Positions 45,120 to 53,823 of a stretch of DNA of 55,575 bases are shown here, piece by piece. Each line of letters starts with the position of its first letter. Position 1 is the first letter of the stretch. The translations under genes were made by a program, and so were the position numbers. The notes beneath the pieces were generated by a model that saw only the letters and a program-made list of their open reading frames with translations, made no database searches and had not been told where the DNA came from. Where the stretch lies: NCBI GenBank assembly GCA_027306755.1, contig DAHUZE010000068.1:1-55575 (forward strand). Reading direction: 5' to 3'. This DNA is from Acidimicrobiaceae bacterium. Its GTDB lineage: Bacteria > Actinomycetota > Acidimicrobiia > Acidimicrobiales > RAAP-2.

Positions 45120-46619
45120 ATGGCCGCGGTGAGGTGCCGGGGGAGGGGCAACGCGATCGTCGGTGCGCTGGCCGCTCTCGGGCTCACCGCAGCGCTCGCC
45201 GGGGCGGGGCCGGCGGGTGCTGCACCTGGGGCCACCCCGCCTCGGGCCCCCGGAGCGCAGGCCATCCTCACGTCGGACGCGGCTCAGTCGCCGCCAGCGG
45301 TACCGGTGCCGCCGGTGCCGCCAGGTGCACACCGCGCCGGAGGCACGAAGAACTCGCAGGTCTACCCGGGCGGTGGGATCTTCAGCTACGGGAGTGCCGC
45401 GGCCGAGGCTGATCCGCTCGCCGGGGTGCAGCTCAATGCGCCGGTGGTGGGCGTGGCCTCCGCGCCCGGCGGCACCGGCTTCTGGCTGGCGTCGGCCGAC
45501 GGCGGCGTCTACACGATCGGCGGGGCCCCGTACTACGGCTCCATGGGCGGCACGCAGCTCACGGGGCCTGTCGTGGGCATCGCCGCCACGCCCGCAGGCG
45601 GGGGCTACTGGCTGGTCGGCATCGACGGCGGGATCTTCACGTTCGGAAACGCCGCCTTCTACGGCTCGATGGGCGGCGAGCACCTCAACCAGCCCATCGT
45701 GGGCATGGCTGCGACGCCCACAGGCGGCGGGTACTGGGAGGTGGCTGCCGACGGCGGGATCTTCACGTTCGGAAACGCCGCCTTCTACGGCTCGATGGGC
45801 GGCGAGCACCTCAACCAGCCCATCGTGGGAATGGCCGCCACGCCCACAGGCGGCGGGTACTGGGAGGTGGCTGCCGACGGCGGGATCTTCACCTTCGGCA
45901 ACGCCACGTTCGACGGCTCGCTGGGCGGCCGCACACTGCAGTCCGGGATCTCGGCAATGGCCGCCACACCCCGGGGCAACGGGTACTGGCTGCTCGAGTG
46001 GAACGGCGCGGTGTTCAACTTCGGAACCGCCAGCACATGGGGCGAGCCGACAGGTTCACCCGCCGCTGCGCCGTTCCGGGCGATCGTGCCGACCGCCACC
46101 GGCGGCGGCTACTGGCTTCTCGAGCCCGACGGGTTCAGCTACAGCTTCAACAATCCGGCGCCAACCGGTGGCAACGCCGCGATCGTGCAGGCGGCCGCGT
46201 CCCAGGTCCAACCCGACCCGGACGAGGGGTACTTCTGCAACCCGTACGGGGCCTGCGAGCCGTGGTGCGCCCTGTTCGCCACCTGGGCCTGGCAGCAGGG
46301 TGGCGTAGGCATCCCGTCCTACGGGTTCGTGGGGTACATCTACGACTGGGCGGCGGCAAACGGGCAGGTGCTCCCCCCGGGGGGGAAGGCCGTTGCCGGC
46401 GACGCCATCCTCTACGGCACGGGCCCCCAGAGCGGGTCCACGGCCGTCCACGTCGGCATCGTCGCCCAGGTCTGGCCGGACGGAGCGGTGGACACGATCG
46501 AGGGCGATGCCGGCCCCGGCGTCACAGGCCATCTCGCCGTGGTGGTCAACCAGCCGTTCCTGCCCACAGACGCCCAGGCCTTCGGCAACTACCCCGTCTT
46601 CGCCATCGCCCAGCCGTAG
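45120..46619 (+). CDS. Secreted propeller-repeat protein with C-terminal CHAP amidase domain
   Basis: 499 residues. Signal peptide ([24 protein letters not shown]), a proline-rich linker, then a beta-propeller-like array of seven 42-residue units (consensus [19 protein letters not shown]3-L-x2-P-I-V-G-x-AATP-x-GGGYW; about residues 85-350). The C-terminal CHAP-like cysteine peptidase/amidase ([18 protein letters not shown] with Cys383; [22 protein letters not shown] with His444) probably cleaves peptidoglycan. I infer that the array anchors or targets the enzyme at the cell surface. ATG 45120 lacks a ribosome site; GTG 45129 is an alternative. It uses ACA threonine codons more than neighbouring genes. 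Confidence 0.85.
   Translation: MAAVRCRGRGNAIVGALAALGLTAALAGAGPAGAAPGATPPRAPGAQAILTSDAAQSPPAVPVPPVPPGAHRAGGTKNSQVYPGGGIFSYGSAAAEADPLAGVQLNAPVVGVASAPGGTGFWLASADGGVYTIGGAPYYGSMGGTQLTGPVVGIAATPAGGGYWLVGIDGGIFTFGNAAFYGSMGGEHLNQPIVGMAATPTGGGYWEVAADGGIFTFGNAAFYGSMGGEHLNQPIVGMAATPTGGGYWEVAADGGIFTFGNATFDGSLGGRTLQSGISAMAATPRGNGYWLLEWNGAVFNFGTASTWGEPTGSPAAAPFRAIVPTATGGGYWLLEPDGFSYSFNNPAPTGGNAAIVQAAASQVQPDPDEGYFCNPYGACEPWCALFATWAWQQGGVGIPSYGFVGYIYDWAAANGQVLPPGGKAVAGDAILYGTGPQSGSTAVHVGIVAQVWPDGAVDTIEGDAGPGVTGHLAVVVNQPFLPTDAQAFGNYPVFAIAQP
45372..46169 (+). repeat. Tandem 126-bp coding repeat (42-residue propeller units)
   Basis: Unit boundaries at 45372, 45498, 45624, 45750, 45876, 46002 and 46128, always 126 bases apart. 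Units starting at 45624 and 45750 differ at only three of 126 bases, all near the end (GGC/GGA, GCT/GCC, GCG/GCC), so they are a recent duplication or conversion; the outer units are diverged. Confidence 0.9.
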
Positions 46620-46672
46620 GGCGCCGCACGGCGGCGGCAGGGCCGCACTGCAAGCGGATGCGATGATGGACC

Positions 46673-48448
46673 ATGCCCGACGTGACCTCGCTGCTCGCCG
46701 AGCGCCTGCAGGCGGCCTTCGACTCGGTGGCGCCCGGAGCCGATCCGGTGCTGCGGCCCTCCGACCGGGCTGACTTCCAGGCGAACGGGGCGCTGCCCCT
46801 GGCAAAGCAGCTCGGCCGCCCACCCCGCGAGGTTGCCGAGGCCGTGGTGGCCGCGCTGGATGTCGACGGGGTCTGTGAGCGGGTGGACGTCAGCGGACCG
46901 GGCTTTGTCAACCTGGTCCTCGACACGGCCTTCATCGGGGCCCAGGTGGTGGCCATGGCTGGCGACGAGCGCCTCGGGGTGGCTTCGGCCGAGCGCCCCG
47001 CCACGGTGGTCGTCGACTACTCGTCGCCGAACGTGGCCAAGGAGATGCACGTCGGGCACCTTCGCTCGACCGTGATCGGGGACGCGCTGGTGCGGATCCT
47101 CTTGCACCTGGGCCACCGCGTGGTGCGGGAGAACCACGTGGGGGAGTGGGGAACGCCGTTCGGCATGCTCATCGAGCACCTGGTGGACGTGGGGGAGGAC
47201 ACGGCCGGCAGGGAGCTCTCCGTCGGCGACCTGAGCGTCTTCTACCAGGAGGCACGCCGGTCGTTCGACGCCGACGAGGGTTTCCGCGAGCGCAGCCGGC
47301 GGCGGGTGGTGATGCTCCAGTCCGAGGACGCCGAGACGCTGCGCCTCTGGCGGGTGCTGGTCGACCAGAGCATCGCCTACTTTGACGAGGTCTACGGCAA
47401 GCTGGGCGTGCTCCTCACCGACGACGACATCCGGGGTGAGAGCTTCTACAACCCGATGCTGGGCGGCGTGGTAGCCGACCTGAACGACCTCGGCCTGTTG
47501 GTGGAGGACGACGGCGCCCGGTGCGTGTTCCCTCCGGGCTTCACCAACCGTGACGGCGAGCCCCTGCCCGTCATCGTCCAGAAGTCGGACGAGGGCTACG
47601 GGTACGCCGCCACGGACCTGGCGTGCATCCGGGACCGGGTGGACCGGGTGGGCGCCGACCGGATGCTCTACGTGGTGGGCACCCCGCAGGCGCAGCACTT
47701 CGAGATGGTGTTCGCCGTGGCCCGGATGGCCAAGTGGCTTCCCGAGGGCGTCTCGGCGGAGCACGTGGCCTTCGGCCACGTGCTCGGGCAGGACCACAAG
47801 ATGCTGCGCACGCGGTCCGGCGCGTCCGTGAAGCTGGTTGACCTCCTGGACGAAGCCGTGGCGCGGGCCGAGTCGACGATGGCGGACCGCGACGCCCCGG
47901 TGCCGCCCGAGGAGCGCCCGGCGGTCGCCCGTGCCCTGGGGATCGGCGCCGTGAAGTACGCGGACCTGTCCACCGACCGGGTGAAGGACTACGTCTTCGA
48001 CTGGGACCGGATGCTGGCCTTCGAGGGGGACACCGGTCCCTACCTCCAGTACGCCCATGCCCGCATCCGCTCGATCTTCCGCCGGGCCGAGGCGGAGCGC
48101 GCCACGGGCGCCGCGGACCACGTCGATGTCGCAATGGATATTGCAACCAGCGAATTCCCCGACCCGGGTATCGCTATCGGGGAGCCCGAAGAGCGTGCTC
48201 TGGGCATGGCCTTGCTGGGCTACGCCACGGCCGTCGCCGCCGCCGCGGATGCTTCGGCGCCGTCCAAGCTCTGCGCGTACCTGCACGGCCTGGCGGCCAC
48301 GTTCACCACCTTCTACGAGCGGTGCCCCGTCCTCCGGGCCTCCGACGCGGCAACCCGCCGTAGCCGCCTGGAGCTTGCCCGCACGACCGCCCGCGTGCTG
48401 GCAGAGGGCCTGCACCTGCTCGGCATCGAGGCCCCTGAGCACATGTAG
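46673..48448 (+). CDS. argS: Arginyl-tRNA synthetase
   Basis: Class I synthetase charging tRNA-Arg, 591 residues. N-terminal additional domain, then VVDYSSPNVAKEMHVGHLRSTVIGDALVRIL (HIGH as HVGH), VRENHVGEWGTPFGML, DLACIRDRVDRVGADRMLYVVGTPQAQHFEMVF, GHVLGQDHKMLRTRSGASVKLVDLLDEA (the region of the degenerate KMSK loop), YLQYAHARIRSIFRRAEA (anticodon-binding domain) and the C-terminal LLGIEAPEHM. In many actinobacteria lysA follows directly; here it lies 5.4 kb away beyond four cell-envelope and oxidoreductase genes. Confidence 0.96.
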   Translation: MPDVTSLLAERLQAAFDSVAPGADPVLRPSDRADFQANGALPLAKQLGRPPREVAEAVVAALDVDGVCERVDVSGPGFVNLVLDTAFIGAQVVAMAGDERLGVASAERPATVVVDYSSPNVAKEMHVGHLRSTVIGDALVRILLHLGHRVVRENHVGEWGTPFGMLIEHLVDVGEDTAGRELSVGDLSVFYQEARRSFDADEGFRERSRRRVVMLQSEDAETLRLWRVLVDQSIAYFDEVYGKLGVLLTDDDIRGESFYNPMLGGVVADLNDLGLLVEDDGARCVFPPGFTNRDGEPLPVIVQKSDEGYGYAATDLACIRDRVDRVGADRMLYVVGTPQAQHFEMVFAVARMAKWLPEGVSAEHVAFGHVLGQDHKMLRTRSGASVKLVDLLDEAVARAESTMADRDAPVPPEERPAVARALGIGAVKYADLSTDRVKDYVFDWDRMLAFEGDTGPYLQYAHARIRSIFRRAEAERATGAADHVDVAMDIATSEFPDPGIAIGEPEERALGMALLGYATAVAAAADASAPSKLCAYLHGLAATFTTFYERCPVLRASDAATRRSRLELARTTARVLAEGLHLLGIEAPEHM

Positions 48449-48543
48449 CCCGCGACCGGACCGGCGCACCCACTGGGTAACGTTGCGTAGGAAGACCCGG
48501 CGCGAATGCAAGCAGGCCGAGTGGATGGGATAAGGAGAGCCAG

Positions 48544-49752
48544 ATGCAGGCACTCCATCAGCGCAGCGATCGCTCCAGGCGGTGGTGGGCGTCACGATGG
48601 ATGGTGGCGTTGGCCGTGGTCATCGTGGCCGCGGCGGCCGGGGCGGTGTACGTGGTCTCCAGCAAGCAGCCGTCCGCTCTGTCCTGCGGGTCCGGGACGA
48701 CCTGCACGTCGGGGGGCAGCGGAGGCTCGGGCGGGTCCAAGAACCCGGCTACGGCGGTCGCCTCCCGGGCACTGACCGTCTCGTCCACCACGCCGGCCAC
48801 AGGCGCCAGCGCCGTGGCCAGCAATTCGAGCATCACCGTCGCGGTGAGCGCGCCGCTGGCCTCCGGCTCGGCCATGCCGTCGCTGAGTCCGGCGGTGCCC
48901 GGGACCTGGCACCGATCGGGTCGCACGTCCCTCGTCTTCACCCCGTCGGCGCCGTTGTTGCCGTTCACCAAGTACACGCTGACGATCCCCGGTGGTCATG
49001 GCGGCCTGGCCGCCGCTGACGGCCAGCGCCTCGCCGCGTCCAAGACCGTGTCCTTCACGATCGCCAACGGGAGCGTGGACCGGCTCCAGCAGCTCCTGGC
49101 CGAGCTCGGCTACCTGCCGCTTAGCTACACCGGCACATCGGCTGCTCCCCGGGACATGGCCCAACCGCAGAGCGGGACACTGACGTGGACGTGGCCCAGC
49201 CTGCCTGCCGCGCTCACCAACCAGTGGGTGCAGGGCTCCACAAACATCCTCACCAAGGGCGCCGTCATGATGTTCGAGACAGAGAACGGGTTGACGGTGG
49301 ACGGCGTCGCCGGGCCGCAGGTGTGGTCGACGCTGCTTGCCGACGTCTCCAGCCACAAGGCGAACACGCAGCCGCTGTCCTACGTGCTGGTGACAAAGGT
49401 CACGCCCGAGCACCTCACAGCGTGGGTGAACGGCCAGCTCACCTTCCAGAACGTCCCCGTCAACACCGGGGTAAAGGGTGCGACAACGACAGACGGGACG
49501 TTCCCGGTGTTCGAGCACGTTCGGGCGTCCACGATGGTGGGCACCAACGTCACAGGGAGCCATTACAACGACCCGACAGTGCCGTGGGCCAGCTACTTCA
49601 ACGGCGGGGATGCCCTGCACGGCTTCCCCCGTGCCGCCTACGGCTTCCCCCAGTCGAACGGCTGCGTGGAGATGCGGATCACAACAGCCGGCAAGCTGTG
49701 GCCGTACACGCCCATCGGTACCCTGGTGACGGTGGTCGGCCCGGCCGCGTGA
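48544..49752 (+). CDS. Secreted/membrane-anchored L,D-transpeptidase (YkuD domain)
   Basis: 402 residues. N-terminal anchor (WMVALAVVIVAAAAGAVYVVS), Ser/Gly-rich linker, an Ig-like (Big_5 type) domain (TVSSTTPATGASAVASNSSITVAVSAPL to KTVSFTIANG), a peptidoglycan-binding-like segment (DRLQQLLAELGYLPL; FETENGLTVDGVAGPQVWSTLLAD) and the C-terminal YkuD domain with ALHGFPRAAYGFPQSNGCVEM. The catalytic cysteine motif is SNGC rather than the common SHGC. It makes 3-3 peptidoglycan cross-links. AAGGAGA six bases before ATG 48544. Confidence 0.9.
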   Translation: MQALHQRSDRSRRWWASRWMVALAVVIVAAAAGAVYVVSSKQPSALSCGSGTTCTSGGSGGSGGSKNPATAVASRALTVSSTTPATGASAVASNSSITVAVSAPLASGSAMPSLSPAVPGTWHRSGRTSLVFTPSAPLLPFTKYTLTIPGGHGGLAAADGQRLAASKTVSFTIANGSVDRLQQLLAELGYLPLSYTGTSAAPRDMAQPQSGTLTWTWPSLPAALTNQWVQGSTNILTKGAVMMFETENGLTVDGVAGPQVWSTLLADVSSHKANTQPLSYVLVTKVTPEHLTAWVNGQLTFQNVPVNTGVKGATTTDGTFPVFEHVRASTMVGTNVTGSHYNDPTVPWASYFNGGDALHGFPRAAYGFPQSNGCVEMRITTAGKLWPYTPIGTLVTVVGPAA

Positions 49753-49816
49753 ACGCCCCTCCCGTCGAGTTGCCGGCCGGCCCGGTCACCGAGAACCTCC
49801 GCCCGTGGGACGTGGC

Positions 49817-51175
49817 TCAGAGCAGCTTCTTGAGGAGCCATTCCTTCGCCGCCGTGTAGGGCGGGTACTGGACCGGGAGGTCCGGGGTGGTGGGCTTGGA
49901 CAGGACGGCCCTCCGGTGGCTGAAGGTCTCGAACCCGTGCCGCCCGTGGTAGGAGCCCATGCCGCTGGGTCCCACCCCGCCGAAGGGAAGCCCCGGGATC
50001 GCCAGCTGCACCACCGTGCAGTTCACGCCCACGCCGCCCGATGAGGTGCCGGCGAGCACTTTTTCGACCGATTCCTTCGAGCGGGAGAAGACGTACAGGG
50101 CCAGTGGTTTGGGCCGCTGCCCCACGAATCGGACGGCGGCGTCGAGATCGTCCACCTCCAGGACGGGAAGGATGGGGCCGAAGATCTCGTCGTCCATGAC
50201 CGCGTCGGCGGGCCCGACGCCGGTCAGGATCGTGGGGGCGATGTACCGCTGGGCACGGTCGGATCCGCCCCCCACGGCCGGCGTCGCTTCCGTGGAGGCC
50301 AGCAGTCCGTGCAACCGGTCGAAGTGGTGGTCGTTGACGATCCGGCCGTAGTCCGGGCTGCGCCGCGGGTCCTCGCCGTAGAAGGCGCGCACCGAGGTGC
50401 GCAGCGCGTCCACGAGCTCGTCCGCCGCGGCGCGGTGCACGAGCACGTAGTCCGGGGCGACACAGGTCTGGCCGGCGTTCATGAACTTGCCCCAGGCGAT
50501 CCGCCGTGCCGCGACAGCAATGTCGGTGTCGGCGTCCACGATGGTGGGGCTCTTCCCGCCGAGCTCGAGGGTGACGGGCGTGAGGTGGCGCGCTGCGGCC
50601 TCCATCACGATGCGGCCCACGCGGCCGTTGCCCGTGTAGAAGATCGTGTCGAACGGCTGGCCCAGGAGCTCCTGGGTTTCCGCCACCCCACCCTCAACGA
50701 CGGCCACGGCCCGGCCGTCAAGGTACCGCGTGGCCAGCCGGGCGATCGCCGCCGAGGTGCGGGGGGCCAGTTCCGACGGTTTGGCGACCACGCAGTTGCC
50801 GGCGCCGATGGCGGCGGCCATGGGCAGCACGAGGAGCTGGACCGGGTAGTTCCACGGCGAGATGACGAGCGCCACCCCCAGGGGCTCACGGATGACGGAC
50901 GCGTGCCCGGGCTGCTGCATCGCCGGCATGTGCACCCGCTCAGGCCGGGACCACCGCCCCAGGTTGCGCAGCATCACGTCGATCTCGGCGGCCACCAGGG
51001 AAAGGTCCGTCAGGCGCGCCTCGGCGGCCGGCTTGCCCAGGTCGGCGTGGAGCGCCTCGAGCAGCTCGTCCTCGCCTTCGCGCAGCATGCGCTGCACCGA
51101 CCGCAGCTCCTCCCGGCGCCACTCCAGCGGACGGGTGAGCCCCTCGTCGAAGGTGCGGCGCAGGGATGTCAACAT
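49817..51175 (-). CDS. Aldehyde dehydrogenase (class 3-like)
   Basis: NAD(P)-dependent oxidation of an aldehyde to an acid, 452 residues from ATG 51175. RPLEWRREELRSVQRMLRE start, VALVISPWNYPVQLLVLPMAAAIGAGNCVVAKPSELAP (cofactor and catalytic Asn), FYTGNGRVGRIVMEAAARHLTPVTLELGGKSP (general-base Glu), KFMNAGQTCVAPDYVLV (nucleophile Cys), EIFGPILPVLEV. The short C-terminus fits class 3, fatty/aromatic aldehyde enzymes. GTG 51196 inside the SDR 3' end is an alternative start. SDR and aldehyde dehydrogenase probably form an operon. Confidence 0.93.
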   Translation of the reverse strand: MLTSLRRTFDEGLTRPLEWRREELRSVQRMLREGEDELLEALHADLGKPAAEARLTDLSLVAAEIDVMLRNLGRWSRPERVHMPAMQQPGHASVIREPLGVALVISPWNYPVQLLVLPMAAAIGAGNCVVAKPSELAPRTSAAIARLATRYLDGRAVAVVEGGVAETQELLGQPFDTIFYTGNGRVGRIVMEAAARHLTPVTLELGGKSPTIVDADTDIAVAARRIAWGKFMNAGQTCVAPDYVLVHRAAADELVDALRTSVRAFYGEDPRRSPDYGRIVNDHHFDRLHGLLASTEATPAVGGGSDRAQRYIAPTILTGVGPADAVMDDEIFGPILPVLEVDDLDAAVRFVGQRPKPLALYVFSRSKESVEKVLAGTSSGGVGVNCTVVQLAIPGLPFGGVGPSGMGSYHGRHGFETFSHRRAVLSKPTTPDLPVQYPPYTAAKEWLLKKLL

Positions 51176-51185
51176 GGCCGACACG

Positions 51186-52004
51186 CTAGAGGTCACCGTG
51201 GCCGACGAAGTGGTCCATGGAGCGGTTGACGCCGAACAGGTCCATGACCCGGTCGAAGGCTCGCGGCGGCAGGACGCGCAGCACCGGCAGCAGCCGGACG
51301 AGCGGGGGCAGCACCAGCATGCGTCGGTCCGACTCGATGGCGTCGGCGATCTTGGTCACCACCACGCCGGGCTGGAGTATGGGGAGGAGGAGCGGCACCC
51401 GGGTCCGCACGCCCCGGAACATCCCGGTGTCGATGTAGTAGGGGCACACCACCGTGGTCCTCACCCCGGGTGCCACCTGGCGTAGCTCGACCCGCAGCGA
51501 CTCGTCGAACCCGACGGCGGCGTGCTTGGACGCCGAATAGTCGGTCTGGCGGGCGACCCCCACGAGACCCGCGGCTGAGGCGACGGTCACGACGTGGCCC
51601 CGGTCGGCGGCGATCATGGCCGGCAGAAATGCCTTGGTCACCCAGTAGAGCCCCAGGACGTTGACGTCGAACGTGCGCCGGATCTTCTCCTCGGTGAGGT
51701 CGACCAGCCGGGCCCCGCTGACCACCCCGGCGTTGTTGACCACGACGTCGGGATCCCCCACCTCGCGGCGGACCCGGTCGGCGACCGCGGTCACCGCGAC
51801 CGGATCCCGTACGTCGCACGCATAGCCCCGGGCACGGCCGCCGCTGACGCGGTCGAGCTCCTCCACGACGTCGCCCAACCGAGCCTCGTCGAGATCCCAC
51901 ACAACGGGCACCGCCCCCCGCCGCGCCAGCTCCAGTGCCAGCAGCCGGCCGATGCCGGCCGCCCCCCCGGTGACCAGCGCGATGCGCCCATGGACGTCGG
52001 TCAT
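51186..52004 (-). CDS. Short-chain dehydrogenase/reductase
   Basis: Classical SDR, 272 residues. RIALVTGGAAGIGRLLALELARRGA (TGxxxGIG nucleotide loop), CDVRDPVAV, VVVNNAGVVSGARL, TVASAAGLVGV (Ser), TDYSASKHAAVGF (Tyr-x3-Lys). The C-terminal half resembles the human DHRS/RDH10-like retinol or long-chain alcohol dehydrogenases (CPYYIDTGMFRGV). ATG 52004. Next to aldehyde dehydrogenase, so alcohol to aldehyde to acid is a plausible pair of reactions (inference). Confidence 0.92.
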   Translation of the reverse strand: MTDVHGRIALVTGGAAGIGRLLALELARRGAVPVVWDLDEARLGDVVEELDRVSGGRARGYACDVRDPVAVTAVADRVRREVGDPDVVVNNAGVVSGARLVDLTEEKIRRTFDVNVLGLYWVTKAFLPAMIAADRGHVVTVASAAGLVGVARQTDYSASKHAAVGFDESLRVELRQVAPGVRTTVVCPYYIDTGMFRGVRTRVPLLLPILQPGVVVTKIADAIESDRRMLVLPPLVRLLPVLRVLPPRAFDRVMDLFGVNRSMDHFVGHGDL

Positions 52005-52011
52005 GTCGCTC

Positions 52012-53739
52012 CTAGCTCGTGGTCGTGGCCACAGCCCCCACGATGTCGTCGACCGTGGCGATCGCGGGCAGGGCGCCGATGAACGGTGCGTCCCCGAAGG
52101 AGAAGATGCCACCGTCCTGGCCCACCAGCCAGTAGCCCCCTGTCCCTGCGGTGTGGACGAGGCCGACGATCGGGCGGCTCGGGGAGATGCCCTGGGCCGG
52201 GAGTGTGCCGAACTTCCTGGCATTGCCGAAGGCCAGGACGGTGCCGTTCTTCGTCGCGACCCAGTAGCCGGCGCCTGTGGGAGTGCCGGCGATGGCCGCG
52301 ACGGGGGAAGCCGTGCCGGTGGCTGTGCCGAGGTGCTGGGCCGCCCCGAACGCGTACACGTGCCCGGTGGCGGCGATGAGCCAGTAGCCGTTGCCGCTGG
52401 GGGTGGCGGCGATGCCGACGATGTCGTTCACCACCACCCCGCTGCCCGGCAATGAGCCGAGGTACGGCACTGTGCCGAAGGTGAAGACCCCGCCGTCCTG
52501 CCCGACGAGGAAGTAGCCCCGGTCCGAATTGGCGGCGACGATGCCGGTGATGGGGCGGTTGGGGACCACGCCTTGGGCGGGAAGGGAACCGAGGAACGGG
52601 GCATTGCCGAAGCTGAACACCCCGCCGTCCGCAGCGACCAGGAAGTAGCCCGCGTCGGTGACCGTGGGGACGATGCCGACGACCGGCTTGTTCGGCCGCA
52701 CCCCGATCCCCGGCAGGGATCCGTAGTAACCGCCTGCGCCCCCCGGCGGGTCGAAGACGAACACCCCGCCGTCCGCGCCGACGAGGTCGTATCCTGACCC
52801 CCCGCTCGAGGGAGGCGGTGTGGCCGGGGCGACGTAGGCGATGGTGACGCTGCGTGTTGTGGCCGGCTCGACGGCCCCCGGGGCCGAGATCACCGTCCCC
52901 TGGTTGTCGATCATGCTGATCGGCGTCAGGGACCCGGCGGCCGGGTTCGCCGCGCCGGCCTGCATGTCCGTGAACCGCACGGTGCGGAAGTCGGCCAGGG
53001 GCGTGATCGATGTGTTCACGCTCGGTGCCTCTTCGATCCACTCGGCCGTCACGGTTGTGCCTGTGTAGTGGAATGTCTGCACGAACACCCACCCCTGCGT
53101 GACGTCGGCAAGCCGGACCTCCCAGGAGCCGGCGGCAAGCTCGGAGATGGCGGCCTGGATGTGGTCGCCGGGCTGCACTGCAGCCGGCGCTCCGGTTGTG
53201 GCGTTGTCGATTGTGTACGCGGGCGCCGGCAGCATCTCGACCCACGCGCTGTATGTGGTCGATCCCGCGGCCGAGTCCTGCTCCGTGCCCACCTGCAGCA
53301 GGCCGGTCGCCGACGAGGAGCCGCCGCCGATCCCGATCCAGGTGGCCGAATAGGCGGGCGACTGCGACGGGGTGACGCCCGGAACGGTCCAGTTGCCGGT
53401 CACGCTGGTATAGGTCGTCCCCGTCGCCAGCTCGCCCGACCAGTTCAGGGTCTCCTGGCCGGCGGCGGCGCCGTGCGTGACGCCGCCGGGCGCCGTGGCT
53501 CCGGTGGGCCCCCCGGGCGACGCGTGGCCGGGTGACGGTGCGCCCGTGACCCAACGTGCCGGGTCCGGCCCGTGCCCAGCCTTCGGGGCACCGAGAGCCG
53601 TGCTCACCGTGACGCCAGGACGGGGCGGCGCCCCCCGGCCGCTCGCGCCGGCCGGCGCCGAGAACGTCCCGATCAGGACGCATGCCACGGCTGCGGCCAC
53701 GGCGGCTGTCGCCGGTCCCTGCCGGAACCCCTTCCCCAC
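52012..53739 (-). CDS. Secreted G1-family (eqolisin) glutamic peptidase with propeller repeats
   Basis: 575 residues. Signal peptide (QGPATAAVAAAVACVLIGTFSAPAGA), a Pro/Gly-rich pro-region of about 65 residues, then a peptidase G1 domain (about 98-330): TLNWSGELATGTTYTSVTGNWTVP, SATWIGIGGGSSSATGLLQVGTEQD with catalytic Gln149, YSAWVEMLP, and FHYTGTTVTAEWIEEAP with catalytic Glu233. The C-terminal part (about 335-575) holds six propeller-like units (DGGVFSFGNAPFLGSLPAQGVVPNRPITGIV and similar) related to those of the CHAP protein. GTG 53739 chosen for TGGAGGGAAC just upstream; an in-frame ATG lies at 53808. Likely an acid-active exoprotease. Confidence 0.88.
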   Translation of the reverse strand: MGKGFRQGPATAAVAAAVACVLIGTFSAPAGASGRGAPPRPGVTVSTALGAPKAGHGPDPARWVTGAPSPGHASPGGPTGATAPGGVTHGAAAGQETLNWSGELATGTTYTSVTGNWTVPGVTPSQSPAYSATWIGIGGGSSSATGLLQVGTEQDSAAGSTTYSAWVEMLPAPAYTIDNATTGAPAAVQPGDHIQAAISELAAGSWEVRLADVTQGWVFVQTFHYTGTTVTAEWIEEAPSVNTSITPLADFRTVRFTDMQAGAANPAAGSLTPISMIDNQGTVISAPGAVEPATTRSVTIAYVAPATPPPSSGGSGYDLVGADGGVFVFDPPGGAGGYYGSLPGIGVRPNKPVVGIVPTVTDAGYFLVAADGGVFSFGNAPFLGSLPAQGVVPNRPITGIVAANSDRGYFLVGQDGGVFTFGTVPYLGSLPGSGVVVNDIVGIAATPSGNGYWLIAATGHVYAFGAAQHLGTATGTASPVAAIAGTPTGAGYWVATKNGTVLAFGNARKFGTLPAQGISPSRPIVGLVHTAGTGGYWLVGQDGGIFSFGDAPFIGALPAIATVDDIVGAVATTTS

Positions 53740-53823
53740 TGTTCCCTCCAGCGCTGCGGCAGTCCGGGTTGATCCGCTTACGGGCGGCTCGGCTGCCCCT
53801 CGCCGCACGACGCTAGCAAGGGG

